From Rhodococcus marinonascens NBRC 14363 (GTDB lineage Bacteria; Actinomycetota; Actinomycetes; Mycobacteriales; Mycobacteriaceae), in assembly GCF_001894885.1 (NCBI RefSeq), contig NZ_BCXB01000020.1:31637-95636 (forward strand): a DNA stretch of 64,000 nt, read 5' to 3'. Under the pieces are notes generated by a model that saw only the letters and a program-made list of their open reading frames with translations, had not been told where the DNA came from and did not search any database. A program made the translations under genes and the position numbers. Positions 1 to 6,967 of this stretch are shown here, one piece after another; positions within the stretch are counted from its first letter, which is position 1, and each line of letters begins with the position of its first letter.

Positions 1-278
1 ACGATCGTCACGCCGGTATCGCTCGCACCAACATCATCCAAGAACGAGACAAAGCACTGTTGCGCATACGTTTTCGTGCTACCCGCACAACCGGTCTTTG
101 AGACCCGAATATCGGCGGAAGATGGGCACCGACGAGCACGTGACTGATCAGGTCCGCGCCAATGGCCGGGATGAGGAACGCACCCAGATTCGCCGGTTTC
201 GCGAACGGGCCGATCGCTTCCGCCGACCGGCACCGCTACATTCCCACCGAGAATAGACGGCAGGAGCGCATCGGGGAA
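1..278. other. No confident gene at left edge
   Basis: No complete gene is supported here. On the minus strand a hydrophobic-looking reading frame is open across roughly 110-240 (it includes the stretch NLGAFLIPAIGADLISHVLV), and another minus frame is open to the first base of the window, but neither has a clear start with a ribosome binding site. They could be the broken continuation of the small membrane protein at 279-530 or chance frames in GC-rich DNA. Confidence 0.3.
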
Positions 279-530
279 CTATCCGATAGTCGGTGATCCA
301 GGGGCCGGGTTCGAGATGTTCCTCTCGGGTGTCGGTGGTCGTGCTGAGTCCGGAGTAGAGAAGAGCTTTGACCCGATGCAGAACCACGCAACCAGGGCAG
401 TAATCGGAAGAAAGGTGACAGTCAGCGTCAGGCCGACCTGCTGCCGCATTCCGCCAGCCACTATCCGCTTGTCTTCTTTCGAGAATCCTGGCTCTCCACT
501 CTCCACCTCGTTCACCAGGGTCCACACCAA
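279..530 (-). CDS. Small hypothetical membrane protein
   Basis: An 83-residue protein of unknown function. A charged N-terminal segment (about residues 5-28) is followed by one hydrophobic stretch of about 20 residues (29-52, VGLTLTVTFLPITALVAWFC) that should span the membrane once, and then a Pro/Ser-rich tail. The composition looks like a real single-pass protein and is more plausible than the Arg-rich frames overlapping it on both strands. No family is recognised. The tail ends abruptly and the next hydrophobic stretch lies in another frame downstream, so a frameshifted longer protein is possible. Confidence 0.4.
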   Translation of the reverse strand: MVWTLVNEVESGEPGFSKEDKRIVAGGMRQQVGLTLTVTFLPITALVAWFCIGSKLFSTPDSARPPTPERNISNPAPGSPTIG

Positions 531-1004
531 TCAAGATCCGAGAAACCAACGGGACCGACCCGAGACCAGTCAGTTCCTCTCTCTGCCGGCAATGACACCG
601 TGAATTTCAGCCTGCCATCCGAACTCGCTGGCGGAAACTGGTGGAGGCCAAGACACTAGCTGCGCCCTGGATGTGTGGTGGCCGACTCGACCTGCGTGAC
701 TTTCCACGCCAGGATCTCGAATCACTTTCTGCTGTGTACGAAGCATACGAAGCGATGCAACCGTCGAGACTGTGCCACCGACAGATACGTGATTGATATT
801 TCTACGGCGTCGCGTGTCCGCGACTCGGGCTATGACCTCTGACTTGGAACACCGGCAAGCGCGGCGGCGTCCTACGGGGCGATTAGGGCAGGTGTCGCAG
901 TTTCGCTTATGCGATTGGGGCTAGGTGCATTGTCCCAATAAGGGATGTCTCCGGAGTGGCCTGCCCTGCCCGCGAACCACAGTCGGTGCGCGGGCAGGGG
1001 GGTG
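531..1004. other. Intergenic, nothing recognised
   Basis: About 470 bases upstream of the small membrane protein and downstream of the secreted protein at 1005-1427. The reading frames here are short, Arg/Ser-rich and lack plausible starts. No RNA gene or repeat was recognised. Confidence 0.4.
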
Positions 1005-1427
1005 TTATGGCAACTGGATCATGCACATGGGGGCCGGCGGACCCAACGACCCCAACGACCTCAACGACCCGGTGCCGGGTGAGTCCCAGTAGGTCGTCTC
1101 GTACAGGAGCGTTTGCGCGTTCGCAAGGTTGGTCATGTGGCAGGTCACCGACGTTTCTGCGGTCGGCTTCGGTTCGATCCCCACCCAACGTCCGGGGTCG
1201 GCGCTCTGCTGAATTTCGATCCAACCGTCGCAGGTGTACCCGTCGTACCTGGATCCGTCGTCCTGCCATTCGGTCCAGCCGAGGCAGTCGCTACCGGAGT
1301 AGGTGACGAACGAGCGGATGGTGTCGCCGTAGTTGAACGTGCCAGCGGCGTCGGCGACACCGGTGCCGAGGGTGGCCGTCATGCCAGCGGCCGCTGCCAT
1401 GACGGTTGAGATGCGTTTCAGGCGCAT
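1005..1427 (-). CDS. Secreted hypothetical protein
   Basis: A 140-residue protein with a clear Sec signal peptide: MRLKRISTVMAAAAGMTATL, then an Ala-rich cleavage site near VADAAG (about residue 29). The mature part is small and rich in Trp, Thr and Cys (four cysteines in pairs such as DCLGW, YTCDGW, VTCHM and PMCMIQ), as expected for an exported, disulfide-stabilised actinobacterial protein. The reading frame extends 66 codons upstream, but that part is Arg-rich and nonsensical, so the ATG at 1425-1427 is chosen. No family is recognised. It stands alone, with 496 bases of unclear DNA before the next gene. Confidence 0.65.
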   Translation of the reverse strand: MRLKRISTVMAAAAGMTATLGTGVADAAGTFNYGDTIRSFVTYSGSDCLGWTEWQDDGSRYDGYTCDGWIEIQQSADPGRWVGIEPKPTAETSVTCHMTNLANAQTLLYETTYWDSPGTGSLRSLGSLGPPAPMCMIQLP

Positions 1428-1923
1428 ATGTTCGGGCCTTCCAGTTGACTGTTGTAGCGGATTCGATGTTCCGTTCGCGGATTGGTGACGAGTCCGTCGT
1501 CGGAGTCCAGAGTGTGGCAGACGAGTACTTCGGCGTCGTTCTCGTAGTCGTCCGGGCGTGTCGGGCGGTGCTCGTCGACACGCCCGCCGCGTTTCGTGCC
1601 GTGACCGGGCAAGGCAGGGGTCCATTCACCCATCGAGCCTGGTCGAGTGTCACGGAGATCCCTGCCGGCAAGAAACCGTGGGATCCTTGGCGCTGCTCCT
1701 TCCAGCCGGGGCGCTGGCAGGAGCAGCGATCGCTGCGGGCGTCGCCACCGAATGACTGAGAGGATTCACCACCTCGGCGTTCACGTTCGTGGCTGTGGTA
1801 GTTGTCGTCTGCTGTGTGCTGGCAACTGCCGCCGTTGCCGCGTATATCGGTTGCCGACATGATTGATTCCTCCCGAGAGTCCGCGCAGTTGCAGCCGGCG
1901 TCCTTTGTCGACCAGGGCCGCGG
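1428..1923 (-). other. Intergenic region with a candidate frameshifted small gene
   Basis: On the minus strand a strong ribosome binding site (GGGAGG, 7 bases upstream) precedes an ATG at 1858-1860, but the frame that starts there soon becomes Arg/His-rich. The neighbouring frame, open from about 1859 down to a stop at 1650, has the Ala/Thr-rich composition and high third-position GC of real coding DNA (for example YAATAAVASTQQTTTTTATN). A single base change near the start would join the two into a roughly 70-residue protein. It may be a small broken gene or noncoding. Confidence 0.3.
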
Positions 1924-3114
1924 TCACTGCTCCGGCGCGTCGCCTCTGCCGAGGTTCGGCGTGTCACCTCTGCCGAGGTCCGGCGCGTCGTCAGCGACGG
2001 TATCCGGCGGCGGAGAGGGCGTGTCGGCAGCGAGTTCGTAACGCCGTCCATAGGTTTCGACGAGGGCCTGGATCACCGCCACCACCGGAACCGAGACGAG
2101 GGCACCGATAGCGCCGAACAGGGACGCGCCCACGATCACCGAACCGAATGCAACAGCCGGGTGGATGGACACCGTCTTGGAGGTGATGCGCGGATGTAGC
2201 ACGTAGTTTTCGATCTGCTGGTAGACAGTTCCGAACGCCACGACCCACACTCCGTCCATCGGCTGGGCCGCCGCTGCGATGATCGCGGGGAGCGCGATCG
2301 CGAGGTAGGTGCCCAGTGTGGGGACGAATTGCGACACGACCCCCGTCCACAACGCGAGTGGAAGCCAATAGGGCACGTCGATGATCACGAGGAAGACGCC
2401 GGTAGCGACGGTGCTCACCGCCGCGAGTACCAGACGCGACACCACGTAGCCGCCGGCCTTCTCGACCGAGATCTCCCACACCACCGAGATGATCTGTTGT
2501 TGGCGGGCCGGGAACCAACTCGAGATCGTGCGGCGAAACGCCGGACCCTGCGCCGACATGTAGAACACGAACAACAGCATCGTGAATGCCTGGAACACCA
2601 CCCCGACCACTGACGACAACACTCCCAGGATCCCGGGTGTGAACTCTTGCGCGAGGTCGCGGATGGTCTCGGGTGTGAGATTGAGAAGGTCAGCACCCGT
2701 GGCGAAGTCGGTGTCGAAGACCCTGTTGGACCATTCGGTAACGGATGAGAGCGCTCCGGGCAAGGCCTTGAGAAGTTCGGCGAGTTGCTCGGCCAGCAAC
2801 GCTCCGAACATTGCCACGAATGCGATACCGGCGACGAACATTGCCAACAGCACCAGTCCGGTCGCGGCGCCGCGGCGCAAGCCGCGGTTCTCGATCCAGT
2901 CGACGATCGGCTCGATGGTGACACTGAACAGCCATGCCAAAAACAGCAGCCCGAGGAACCCACGCAGATTATGGAACAGCCAACCGGACATCTGGTAGGC
3001 GGCGACTGCGAGCAGGACGTAGAAGATGGCCTGCTTCAACCATGGCGGCGCGGTAGTCCGGCCGGGGTGTTCGGTCGGACTACTCCGGTCCACGCGGCTG
3101 CTGTCCTCGTTCAT
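1924..3114 (-). CDS. AI-2E family transporter (PerM/UPF0118)
   Basis: A 396-residue polytopic membrane protein of the AI-2E transporter family, a group of putative permeases that includes TqsA and sodium-proton exchangers; the substrate here is unknown. Two hydrophobic helices near residues 28-65 are followed by the family's pattern of a soluble middle segment (about 130-190) and a C-terminal block of helices (about 200-350) containing VPYWLPLALWTGVVSQFVP and a conserved PxxxG region. The length is typical. The ATG is preceded by GGAG at 6 bases. The tail carries a short acidic repeat (PDLGRGD / PNLGRGD) encoded by a 24-bp tandem repeat. Transcribed alone. Confidence 0.9.
   Translation of the reverse strand: MNEDSSRVDRSSPTEHPGRTTAPPWLKQAIFYVLLAVAAYQMSGWLFHNLRGFLGLLFLAWLFSVTIEPIVDWIENRGLRRGAATGLVLLAMFVAGIAFVAMFGALLAEQLAELLKALPGALSSVTEWSNRVFDTDFATGADLLNLTPETIRDLAQEFTPGILGVLSSVVGVVFQAFTMLLFVFYMSAQGPAFRRTISSWFPARQQQIISVVWEISVEKAGGYVVSRLVLAAVSTVATGVFLVIIDVPYWLPLALWTGVVSQFVPTLGTYLAIALPAIIAAAAQPMDGVWVVAFGTVYQQIENYVLHPRITSKTVSIHPAVAFGSVIVGASLFGAIGALVSVPVVAVIQALVETYGRRYELAADTPSPPPDTVADDAPDLGRGDTPNLGRGDAPEQ
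1933..1980. repeat. 24-bp tandem repeat in AI-2E gene tail
   Basis: Two adjacent 24-bp units (1933-1956 and 1957-1980) differ at three positions, and a third partial unit follows. They lie in frame at the 3' end of the transporter gene and encode two copies of an acidic octapeptide containing LGRGD. This is probably a slippage-type expansion. Confidence 0.8.
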
Positions 3115-3258
3115 CGCACACTCCGCGGTCGACTGCTACTGGTACAGCCGAAATCTACTCGCCGGGAACGCCTGCAGCTATGATTTCCAGGGGACTGCTC
3201 GAGGCGCGCAGCTTAGCGAGTCCTCGGCAGGCGCTCAGCGCCCGATGGGGTTGGTAGA

Positions 3259-3936
3259 TCAGGAAGGTAGACGAGCGAGGGCGTGAATGACTCCCGACAA
3301 ACTGTCTGATGTGACATCCGCGCTCGTGAACACCGGCGTGGGAACGGTTTCGAGTTGTGGGCACCATCCGGTGGTCAGGCCGGCCAGGTTGGCTCCGTGG
3401 ATGTCCCACGAGTGCACCGCGACGAGTGCCATCCGGTCCGCGGGCACCTGGGCGCGGTCGACGGCCAACTTGTACGGTGCGGGCGCGGGTTTCCACGCTT
3501 TGACCGCCTCGACCGAGAGCACCTCGTCGATCTTCGGTGCAAGGCCCGAGCGGTCGAAGAAACCGCGAGTCGACTCTTCGGACCCGTTGGAGAGAGTAAA
3601 GATTCGGAAGCCCGCTTCTTTGGCGGCGTCGATGGCTGCCGCCGCCTCCGGTTGGGCGGTGAGTTCGCCGAACCCGGCGACCGCGAAGTTGACGTCGGAG
3701 TCGGACAGTTCACCGTGTGTCTCGGCCCGCAGCGCGGAGGCGGCGACGTCGAGAAAGGCTCGGTAGTCGCCGGCTGCGGTGATCGCCATGGCGTCACGTA
3801 GCAGTCGGGTGAACCACCGCTCCAGCAGCAAGTTCGGCTGCTGGAGCTGGTTCAGCCGGGCTCGCACGGGGTCGAGTGATGCGAGCGTTTCGACGACGTC
3901 GAAGACGACGACCTCCGGCCGAACCCGGTTGGTCAC
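3259..3936 (-). CDS. Haloacid dehalogenase, type II
   Basis: A 225-residue HAD-superfamily hydrolase matching the type II (L-2-haloacid dehalogenase) group. Motif I VVVFDVVETL has the nucleophile Asp13, motif II is TLSNGS, the conserved Lys lies in AVKAWKPAPAPYKLA, and motif IV is HSWDIHGANLAG. Substrate unproven; many such enzymes act on small organic acids. The GTG start at 3934-3936 overlaps the stop of the upstream AhpD-like gene by 4 bases (GTGA), so the two are co-translated. The longer frame upstream is Arg-rich and overlaps that gene, so it was rejected. Confidence 0.88.
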   Translation of the reverse strand: MTNRVRPEVVVFDVVETLASLDPVRARLNQLQQPNLLLERWFTRLLRDAMAITAAGDYRAFLDVAASALRAETHGELSDSDVNFAVAGFGELTAQPEAAAAIDAAKEAGFRIFTLSNGSEESTRGFFDRSGLAPKIDEVLSVEAVKAWKPAPAPYKLAVDRAQVPADRMALVAVHSWDIHGANLAGLTTGWCPQLETVPTPVFTSADVTSDSLSGVIHALARLPS

Positions 3937-4484
3937 GGCGCGATCAACTCCGGGGCCGCGGGAACGTCGAGTTCGGTGCCTACGTAGTGGTTGAAATAGT
4001 TGGTGAACAGGTTCACGGCGAGGTGCGCGAAGGCTTCGGTGAGCTCGTGTTCGGTCCACCCTGCGTCGAGCGCGATCTTCCAGGTCGTGTCGTCCACGTT
4101 GCCGACGTCGCGGGTGGCCTCGCGGACCACGTTCAGCAACGCCGCGAGTTTGTTGTCGAAGTCGTCGTCGCCACGCCGGATTGCGATGGTTTGCTCTTCT
4201 TTGAGCCCTGCGCGGGTCGCGGAGAGTGTGTGGGCAGACTGGCAGTAGTCGCAGGAGTCGACCGCGCCGACGGCGAGAGCGATGGCCTCGCGGGTACGTG
4301 CGTCGAAACTCCCGTGCTGGGCGATGGCATCTGCGATCCCGGAGTATGCGGCCATCACGACCGGTGAATGCGCCATCTCGCCGTGAATGTTGAGGACTTT
4401 GCCGGTTCGTTTCGCTAGCGCCTGCAGAGTTGCTGTGGTCTCATCGGGGGCGGAGTCGATCGTGTGAACTGGAATGCGGGGCAT
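3933..4484 (-). CDS. AhpD-like carboxymuconolactone decarboxylase family protein
   Basis: A 183-residue all-helical protein of the carboxymuconolactone decarboxylase/AhpD family. The redox pair and general-base His appear as DSCDYCQSAHT (about residues 76-86), the CxxC...H arrangement of alkylhydroperoxidase-type members, so peroxide or thiol chemistry is more likely than decarboxylation. First gene of a two-gene unit with the haloacid dehalogenase. The ATG has AGGAAG 5 bases upstream. A promoter of the SigR/SigH type (GGGAAT-N18-GTT) lies about 40 bases upstream, matching the redox role. Confidence 0.88.
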   Translation of the reverse strand: MPRIPVHTIDSAPDETTATLQALAKRTGKVLNIHGEMAHSPVVMAAYSGIADAIAQHGSFDARTREAIALAVGAVDSCDYCQSAHTLSATRAGLKEEQTIAIRRGDDDFDNKLAALLNVVREATRDVGNVDDTTWKIALDAGWTEHELTEAFAHLAVNLFTNYFNHYVGTELDVPAAPELIAP

Positions 4485-4522
4485 AAAATCTTCCTAACGA
4501 TGTGCTGGCATTTCGTGTAGGG

Positions 4523-4549
4523 AACCCCTTGGCTCCGTGCACTATTCCC
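4523..4549 (-). promoter_or_regulatory. SigR/SigH-type promoter of the AhpD-like gene
   Basis: On the minus strand GGGAAT (4549-4544) and GTT (4525-4523) are 18 bases apart. This matches the GGGAAT-N18-GTT element used by thiol-oxidative-stress ECF sigma factors (SigR of Streptomyces, SigH of mycobacteria). It lies about 40 bases upstream of the AhpD-like start. Confidence 0.7.
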
Positions 4550-4610
4550 ACAGTAGACCGATATCGGTCGCAGAGATGCCTTGTGATTGCGACGAAACGG
4601 CAGACGAACT

Positions 4611-4913
4611 ATGGAACCCGAGGACCGAGACGAAAACGCGCCCACACGGAGTTCGGGTGCGGCAGCATCGACCGACGGATGGACTCGGCCGGTCGAGGCG
4701 TTGCGAATGTTTGTGCGCGGAGCCACCGCGCGAACTGCGGTCCCGACCGCGGCAGTGGTCGGGACCGTGTTGTCGGTGGTCAATCAGGGTTCCATCGTGG
4801 TCGACGGAACCGCTGACGGCGGCACCTGGGTTCGTGTGCTCGTGAACTATCTGGTGCCCTTTTGCGTGGCAAGTGTGGGATATCTGGCCGCCCGCCGCAG
4901 GCCCGGGGCGTGA
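4611..4913 (+). CDS. NrtS-like small membrane protein
   Basis: A 100-residue protein resembling the nitrate/nitrite transporter NrtS family. After an acidic, disordered N-terminus (about 1-30) come two membrane helices: TAVPTAAVVGTVLSVVNQG (about 42-60) and WVRVLVNYLVPFCVASVGYL (about 73-92). The NQG turn and LVPFCV motif are characteristic. In other bacteria NrtS pairs work with nitrate/nitrite uptake or signalling; the role here is unknown. An ATG at 4611 is preferred to an upstream TTG. It is divergent from the AhpD-like gene and 115 bases before the glutaredoxin. Confidence 0.65.
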   Translation: MEPEDRDENAPTRSSGAAASTDGWTRPVEALRMFVRGATARTAVPTAAVVGTVLSVVNQGSIVVDGTADGGTWVRVLVNYLVPFCVASVGYLAARRRPGA

Positions 4914-4947
4914 CGCGCCGCGGTCGTGCCACATCCTGTGAACCTGA

Positions 4948-4975
4948 GGGAAGGGATCATGCTGTAAAGGGGGTT
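4948..4975 (+). promoter_or_regulatory. SigR/SigH-type promoter of the glutaredoxin gene
   Basis: GGGAAG (4948-4953) and GTT (4973-4975) are separated by 19 bases, like the elements before the AhpD-like and sigma factor genes. The start codon of the glutaredoxin lies 53 bases downstream, leaving room for a short leader with its AAGGAGG ribosome binding site. Confidence 0.6.
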
Positions 4976-5028
4976 TCGTATTGAGAAGAGCCTGCATGGA
5001 CTCGTCATACCTACCAAGGAGGCTCGAT

Positions 5029-5388
5029 ATGAATTCTACCCACTACGTCGACGGAGTCGAAGTGATGTGGCGTCCGGGCTGTCCGTTCTGTATGAATCTG
5101 CGCCGTGGTCTGCGCCGGCGCGCAGTCAGCACGACCGACATCGACATCTGGGAGGACAGTGGTGCAGCGGAACGGGTCCGCGCGGCAACTGGCGGCGACG
5201 AAACCGTCCCCACCGTGTTCGTGGGCAATCTGGCCCTGGTCAACCCCAGTGTCAACGCAGTGCTGGCCGCGATCGAACGCGAGTTTCCCGAGCGCGTCCA
5301 CGACATGGTCGGGGGTGCGCACGGCGACGGGCGGCCGAGCCTGTGGTCGCGGATGTTCGGGGGTTCTAGAGGTCAGACGTCGGGATAA
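5029..5388 (+). CDS. Mycoredoxin/glutaredoxin-like protein
   Basis: A 119-residue thioredoxin-fold redox protein. The active site MWRPGCPFCMNLRRGL (near residue 13) has the CxxC pair, and TVPTVFVGN (about 60-68) is the cis-Pro motif of glutaredoxins. The sequence resembles actinobacterial mycoredoxins, which reduce mycothiol mixed disulfides. A C-terminal extension of about 30 residues beyond the domain (GGAHGDGRPSLWSRMFGGS) is unassigned. The ATG at 5029 has AAGGAGG at 7 bases and is chosen over an upstream TTG. A SigH/SigR-type promoter sits upstream. Confidence 0.85.
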   Translation: MNSTHYVDGVEVMWRPGCPFCMNLRRGLRRRAVSTTDIDIWEDSGAAERVRAATGGDETVPTVFVGNLALVNPSVNAVLAAIEREFPERVHDMVGGAHGDGRPSLWSRMFGGSRGQTSG

Positions 5389-5396
5389 ATCCGCGT

Positions 5397-6050
5397 CTAC
5401 GGATCGGTGCCGTGCCTGGACGTCCCGTCGACCGAACCCACTCGAACCTGGATGTGCCCGCCGCGGGCGGACGCGGCCCGAACGTCGGTAAGCGAGGAAT
5501 CGATCATCCTCCAGGGGTGCGCGTTGATGTCCGATCCCCCCATCAGGCACGCCAACCGGGCGAGCGGAGTCCACACCGCGGCAGGCCCGACCGGTTTCTG
5601 CATGTCGACGACCGCCACCCGACCACCGGGGCGGGTCACGTCGATCATCGTGGCGAGCGCCCGCGGCCAATTCGGCATCAGCGACAACACGTAGGTACTG
5701 AGGGCGGCATCGAACGTGCCGCCCCCGCCGAGGTCCGCCGGATCAAGGCTGGTGCCGTCGGCCTCGACGAAGCGCACGTTGTTCCATCCCGCCGAACGGG
5801 TACGTCGTCGCGCCTGGTCGAGCATCTGGGCACTCGCGTCGATCGCGGTGATCGACCCCGTCGGGCCGATCCGTTGCTGGATGTGGGAGAAGTTTAGGCC
5901 CGTTCCGCAGCCGATGTCGAGGACGTTTTCGCCCGGTTTCAGCGCGAGCAACTCGATCGCCGCGACACGGCCGGCGCGGTATACCGGCCATTCGGCAGAG
6001 ATGAGGTCGTAGAAGCGGGCCGAGGCACGGTAACGGGCCGGTCGTCTCAC
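5397..6050 (-). CDS. Class I SAM-dependent methyltransferase
   Basis: A 217-residue Rossmann-fold methyltransferase. The SAM-binding glycine motif is VLDIGCGTGLNFSH (about residues 38-51), followed by the acidic ITAIDASAQML loop and VRFVEADGTSL (motif III region). The substrate is not evident; the layout resembles small-molecule or menaquinone-type enzymes. The GTG at 6048-6050 is chosen because longer versions run into the divergent sigma factor gene. It faces the glutaredoxin gene with an 8-base gap between stops, and is divergent from the sigma gene by 81 bases. Confidence 0.85.
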   Translation of the reverse strand: MRRPARYRASARFYDLISAEWPVYRAGRVAAIELLALKPGENVLDIGCGTGLNFSHIQQRIGPTGSITAIDASAQMLDQARRRTRSAGWNNVRFVEADGTSLDPADLGGGGTFDAALSTYVLSLMPNWPRALATMIDVTRPGGRVAVVDMQKPVGPAAVWTPLARLACLMGGSDINAHPWRMIDSSLTDVRAASARGGHIQVRVGSVDGTSRHGTDP

Positions 6051-6095
6051 GGGTAATCCATTTCGTCGGTGTTCCGCAGCATCTCTTTTCGAATC

Positions 6096-6123
6096 GGGAA
6101 CACGGCGGGACGGTCGGGGGGTT
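6096..6123 (+). promoter_or_regulatory. SigR/SigH-type promoter of the ECF sigma gene
   Basis: GGGAAC (6096-6101), 19 bases, then GTT (6121-6123). A transcript starting 6-9 bases after the GTT would begin at or next to the GTG at 6132, so the mRNA may be leaderless. The element suggests that the sigma factor transcribes its own gene. Confidence 0.6.
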
Positions 6124-6131
6124 ACCCCAGT

Positions 6132-6692
6132 GTGCATCCACCCGAGCCAGACGACCACGACGAGCGTGCCCGCGGGTTCCGCCAGCATGTCGAACCCGAG
6201 ATCGAGGTCCTGTTGAGGGTGGCGAGGACGTTGACCGGGCCGGCGGACGCGGAGGATCTCGTCCAGGAGACATTGGTGCGGGCCTGGCGGAGTGTCGACC
6301 GTTTCGACGGCCGCTACCCGCGGGCGTGGTTGTTGACGATCCTGAGGAACACGAATATGAACATGCACCGACGCCGGCGCCCGGATGCTGTTGAGGACGT
6401 CGCGGTCTACCCCGGTGCCAGACCAGCCTTCGGGGTAGACCCACCCAGTACCGAGGATCGGATCATGGCGTCTATCTTGCCGGCCGATCTGGAACGGGCC
6501 GTGCAGGCCTTGGACTCGAAGTTCCGGACGGTGCTGTTCCTGATCGATGTCGATCAACTCACCTACAGCGAAGCCGCCGACGCCCTCGGCGTTCCGGTGG
6601 GGACCGTGATGTCGAGGCTCAGCCGTGCGCGCGACCGCGTGAGGAAACACTTGCGGCCGAGCTTCGCGGCCAGCATGAAGGAGAAGCGATGA
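6132..6692 (+). CDS. ECF RNA polymerase sigma factor
   Basis: A 186-residue group 4 (ECF) sigma factor. Region 2 spans about residues 20-85, with the core-binding DAEDLVQETLVRAWRSVDRF and the promoter-melting stretch PRAWLLTILRNTNMNMHRRRR. Region 4 (about 125-180) has the helix-turn-helix LTYSEAADALGVPVGTVMSR. The GTG at 6132 is preferred because it follows a self-type promoter closely; an upstream GTG at 6069 is in frame but overlaps that promoter. The stop overlaps the anti-sigma start (ATGA), so the two are coupled. Confidence 0.9.
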   Translation: MHPPEPDDHDERARGFRQHVEPEIEVLLRVARTLTGPADAEDLVQETLVRAWRSVDRFDGRYPRAWLLTILRNTNMNMHRRRRPDAVEDVAVYPGARPAFGVDPPSTEDRIMASILPADLERAVQALDSKFRTVLFLIDVDQLTYSEAADALGVPVGTVMSRLSRARDRVRKHLRPSFAASMKEKR

Positions 6693-6967
6693 TCAGGGCT
6701 GTGCGCACAATGCTGACGTGCCATTGGTCGGCGCGACGGATTCAGCGTTACCTGGACTCCGACCCGGCAGCGTTGCTCGACGCGAACGAAATCCGTCGGT
6801 TGGAGGCACATCTGGCCGAATGCGACAAGTGCAACGCGGCGGCGGACGAGTACCGCCAGATCAACACTGCCCTTTCGCGGTGGACAGCTCGGCGGATGCC
6901 TCAGAGAGACAGCGTCACTCATATGCGGCAGGTCATCGATCGCCTCGTCCGCGGTGACCTCCAGTGA
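6689..6967 (+). CDS. Zinc-type (ZAS) anti-sigma factor
   Basis: A 92-residue protein carrying the HxxxCxxC motif of zinc-containing anti-sigma factors (HLAECDKC, about residues 45-52), as in RsrA and RshA. In this family the cysteines form a disulfide on oxidation, which releases the partner sigma factor. It has no membrane helix, so it should act in the cytoplasm. The ATG overlaps the sigma factor stop and is preceded by AAGGAG; its own stop overlaps the next gene (GTGA). It is the probable redox switch for the adjacent ECF factor. Confidence 0.88.
   Translation: MIRAVRTMLTCHWSARRIQRYLDSDPAALLDANEIRRLEAHLAECDKCNAAADEYRQINTALSRWTARRMPQRDSVTHMRQVIDRLVRGDLQ

Noticed and set aside
6069..6131. 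Longer start (GTG at 6069) for the sigma factor
   Set aside because: It would put coding sequence over the likely promoter and leave almost no space for the divergent methyltransferase start; not fully excluded.
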